From assembly GCA_045596625.1 (NCBI GenBank), contig JAZOCU010000017.1, forward strand, positions 1 to 62,936: a DNA stretch of 62,936 bases. The letters run 5' to 3'. The DNA comes from Firm-04 sp045596625 (GTDB lineage Bacteria > Bacillota > Clostridia > Oscillospirales > Ruminococcaceae). Below, one piece after another: positions 61,166 to 62,936 of the stretch. How positions within the stretch are numbered: position 1 is the first letter of the stretch; the number at the start of each line of letters is the position of its first letter. The notes below the pieces were generated by a model, which was not told where the DNA came from, did no database searches, and was given only the letters and a program-made list of their open reading frames with translations. The position numbers and the translations under genes were made by a program.

Positions 61166-62230
61166 ATGGAATCTGTTGCGTTCAAATGTCCAAATTGCGG
61201 TGCCGAACTGATGTTCAGCGCCGCAGAACAAGATTTCCGTTGTGAATATTGCCTAAGCAGCTTTACCAAACAGGAAATGGATGGTATCGCAGCAGCGCAG
61301 GCAGCAAAGGTTGACCAGATCACTGAGGCCCAGCAGCAGCTCGCCGATGAGTTCCAGAGTACGACCGGCGTCTATGTCTGCGAAAGCTGCGGCGCAGAGG
61401 TCATGGCAGATGACAACACTGCTGCAACCTTCTGCTATTACTGTCATAGTCCTGTGATTCTGCAAGGCAGAGTTTCGGGTGAATATCAGCCCGCCAAAGT
61501 GATCCCTTTCAAAATCGACCGCAACGGTGCTGTGGAAATGTTTCGGAATTGGTGCAAGAAACGCTGGTTCTTGCCAAAAAATTTCTATTCCGATTCCCAG
61601 ATCGAAAAGCTCGTGGGATTATATGTTCCTTTTTGGGTCACCGATTGTAATAATTCCGCCGATATGGAAGCGCTGGGAAAAAAAGTACGATCTTGGACAA
61701 CCGGTGATACCCGCTATACCGAAACCAAAGAATATGCCATCAAACGCAATGCCACAGTCGTGATAAAGGGGCTGCCCGCTGACGGCGCAAGTCATATCGA
61801 CGATCAGCTCATGGAAGCACTGGAGCCCTTTGATTATCAAGGGGCCATGCCCTTTGCCATGCAATATCTCAGCGGATTCCTTGCTGAAAAGTATGATCTG
61901 AATATGGCTGCGGTATTCCCTCGTGTCCAGAAGCGTGCAGTACAGGCCTGTGACCAGCTGCTGCGTGCCTCTGCAAAGGGATATACCTCCTTATCCGTAA
62001 CGCATACCGATATCAAGGTTCTCAGCACCGAATGGCAATATATGATGCTGCCGGTTTGGTTTATGACGTATCGCTACCAGGATAAAACCTATGAATTTGC
62101 TATCAACGGTCAGACCGCAAAGCTGGCAGGTGAACCACCGCTTTCCCGTTTGAAATTCTGGGCATTTACCCTCGGCATGAGCATGGCAGCTTTTTTGCTT
62201 GCCGGAATTGCGGGGGTGTTCTTCTTATGA
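61166..62230 (+). CDS. Zinc-ribbon membrane protein (YdjG-like)
   Basis: 354 residues. Two N-terminal zinc ribbons are seen: CPNCG with CEYC at 9-29, and CESCG with CYYC at about 72-93. A soluble domain of about 200 residues follows, with KRWFLPKNF and GLYVPFWVTDC, and one membrane helix is near the C-terminus (FWAFTLGMSMAAFLLAGIAGV). This is the architecture of YdjG and other TFIIB-type zinc-ribbon membrane proteins. It starts 9 bases after the SPFH gene, and its stop overlaps the TPM gene start by 4 bases. Confidence 0.8.
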   Translation: MESVAFKCPNCGAELMFSAAEQDFRCEYCLSSFTKQEMDGIAAAQAAKVDQITEAQQQLADEFQSTTGVYVCESCGAEVMADDNTAATFCYYCHSPVILQGRVSGEYQPAKVIPFKIDRNGAVEMFRNWCKKRWFLPKNFYSDSQIEKLVGLYVPFWVTDCNNSADMEALGKKVRSWTTGDTRYTETKEYAIKRNATVVIKGLPADGASHIDDQLMEALEPFDYQGAMPFAMQYLSGFLAEKYDLNMAAVFPRVQKRAVQACDQLLRASAKGYTSLSVTHTDIKVLSTEWQYMMLPVWFMTYRYQDKTYEFAINGQTAKLAGEPPLSRLKFWAFTLGMSMAAFLLAGIAGVFFL

Positions 62231-62936
62231 TAAAACGAAGCACTCTGGTTTCTGCCTGTTTGAGCCTTTTTGCTGCCGGAATGCTGCTGTCCGGTACAGC
62301 AATGACGGTTTCGGCACAGCGTCAATATGAAAACTGCATCGAAAACTGCCGTGTTTACGATGTCGAAGGCGTATTCGATGAGTATGAACTTGCCCAAGCA
62401 TCCAATATGATCCGCGAACTCAGCGATTCAATCGATATGTATGTTGCTGTGTATATCTACGGCAATGAGACACGGTTCAGTTCCGATTATAATGTGATGT
62501 ATACCGCGGATAACAATTATGATGAATTGTTCAATCCGCAATATAGTATTGATACCGATGGATTGCTGCTGCTCATCAACGACAGCACAAAATATGATTA
62601 TATCTCTACATCCGGTATGGGGCAGCTCTATTTTTCCAATTCTCCCCAAAATGACCGAATCGACTCCATTCTGGAAGCGTTAGCGCCATCACTGAAAAAA
62701 GGCGATCATCTGGCTGCTATCACAGAATTCTGCTATCAGGTCGAAGCTTACTATAACCAAGGCTATCCTGCCAACGCTTATACCTTTGATTCCAGCACCA
62801 ACACCTATTATTATGCATCAAAGGGTCAGTTGGTAAGCGGGAAAAGCCTTCCTTTTTGGTTTAACACCAACTGGACGATGGTGATCTGTATGGCGTTCGG
62901 CGCAGCAGTAGTTATCGGAGTCATTACCGGTTCCTG
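62227..62936 (+). CDS. TPM-domain protein (YdjH-like), 3' end outside window
   Basis: 236 codons are visible with no stop before the edge. A signal peptide (LVSACLSLFAAGMLLSGTAMTVSA) precedes an extracytoplasmic TPM domain: VYDVEGVFDEYELAQASNMIRELS, then TDGLLLLINDSTKYDYISTSG. A membrane helix follows at the very end (TMVICMAFGAAVVIGVITGS). Such proteins include YdjH, a membrane anchor for the PspA system. The ATG overlaps the stop of the previous gene (ATGA), so the three genes form one operon. Confidence 0.82.
   Translation, partial: MIKRSTLVSACLSLFAAGMLLSGTAMTVSAQRQYENCIENCRVYDVEGVFDEYELAQASNMIRELSDSIDMYVAVYIYGNETRFSSDYNVMYTADNNYDELFNPQYSIDTDGLLLLINDSTKYDYISTSGMGQLYFSNSPQNDRIDSILEALAPSLKKGDHLAAITEFCYQVEAYYNQGYPANAYTFDSSTNTYYYASKGQLVSGKSLPFWFNTNWTMVICMAFGAAVVIGVITGS

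Overview
The window looks like chromosome of an anaerobic, fermentative Gram-positive bacterium of the class Clostridia, most like the Ruminococcus/Oscillospiraceae group. Signs are a dockerin C-terminus at the left edge, AddAB instead of RecBCD, an ECF vitamin transporter with a THF riboswitch, a T-box leader, a trimeric [FeFe]-hydrogenase operon, AdhE, rubrerythrin with a PerR-like regulator, and SpoIIM-like and SpoIVFB-like membrane proteins. I saw no tRNA, rRNA, CRISPR array, insertion sequence or prophage. Genes are dense and mostly in operons with AGGAGG-type ribosome sites and sigma-A type promoters.

Layout. 1-160: end of a dockerin protein. 413-4704 (+): pfkA, a THF riboswitch, folT-like ECF S component, proC, a SpoIIM-like protein and a DUF624-like membrane protein. 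4764-18908 (-): an unknown membrane protein, clpE, a CvpA-like protein, DUF5711, truA, ecfT-ecfA2-ecfA1, DUF4177, an RlmI-like methyltransferase, a GlmM-like protein without catalytic residues, a C39-like protein, ruvB and an SseB-like protein. 19031-20123 (-): ruvA and ruvC. 20257-25808 (-): an AraC regulator and a divergent type IIA topoisomerase pair with a small gene between its subunits. 26065-35049 (+): GH25 lysozyme, a small membrane protein, an M50 protease, addB and addA. 35117-36494 (-): class V aminotransferase and a DUF3343-like protein. 36690-40905 (-): the NuoE/NuoF/[FeFe]-hydrogenase operon. 41373-42323 (+): an S1-domain protein. 42407-43391 (-): rubrerythrin and PerR. 43504-45586 (+): T-box leader and aspS. 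45703-51835 (-): deacetylase, DAHP synthase and a second NuoE/NuoF module joined to a GltD-like flavoprotein, resembling the Stn transhydrogenase. 52047-55445 (-): an APH-like kinase and adhE. 55713-57294 (+): an inactive-looking VanY-like protein and an unknown. 57477-59697 (-): radical SAM, two unknowns and a YbjN-like protein. 59963 to the right edge (+): SPFH, zinc-ribbon membrane and TPM-domain proteins, matching YdjI, YdjG and YdjH of the Bacillus PspA envelope-stress system.

How it fits together. PfkA feeds glycolysis. The hydrogenase, the Stn-like complex and AdhE would all dispose of or interconvert NADH, NADPH and reduced ferredoxin, so redox balancing is the main metabolic theme of the right half. 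Recombination and repair (RuvABC, AddAB, the topoisomerase) form the second theme. The most unusual items are two apparent pseudoenzymes (GlmM-like at 15130-16485 and VanY-like at 55713-56687), the Stn-like operon, the rearranged YdjI-G-H cluster, and a divergent topoisomerase with an uncharacterised third gene.
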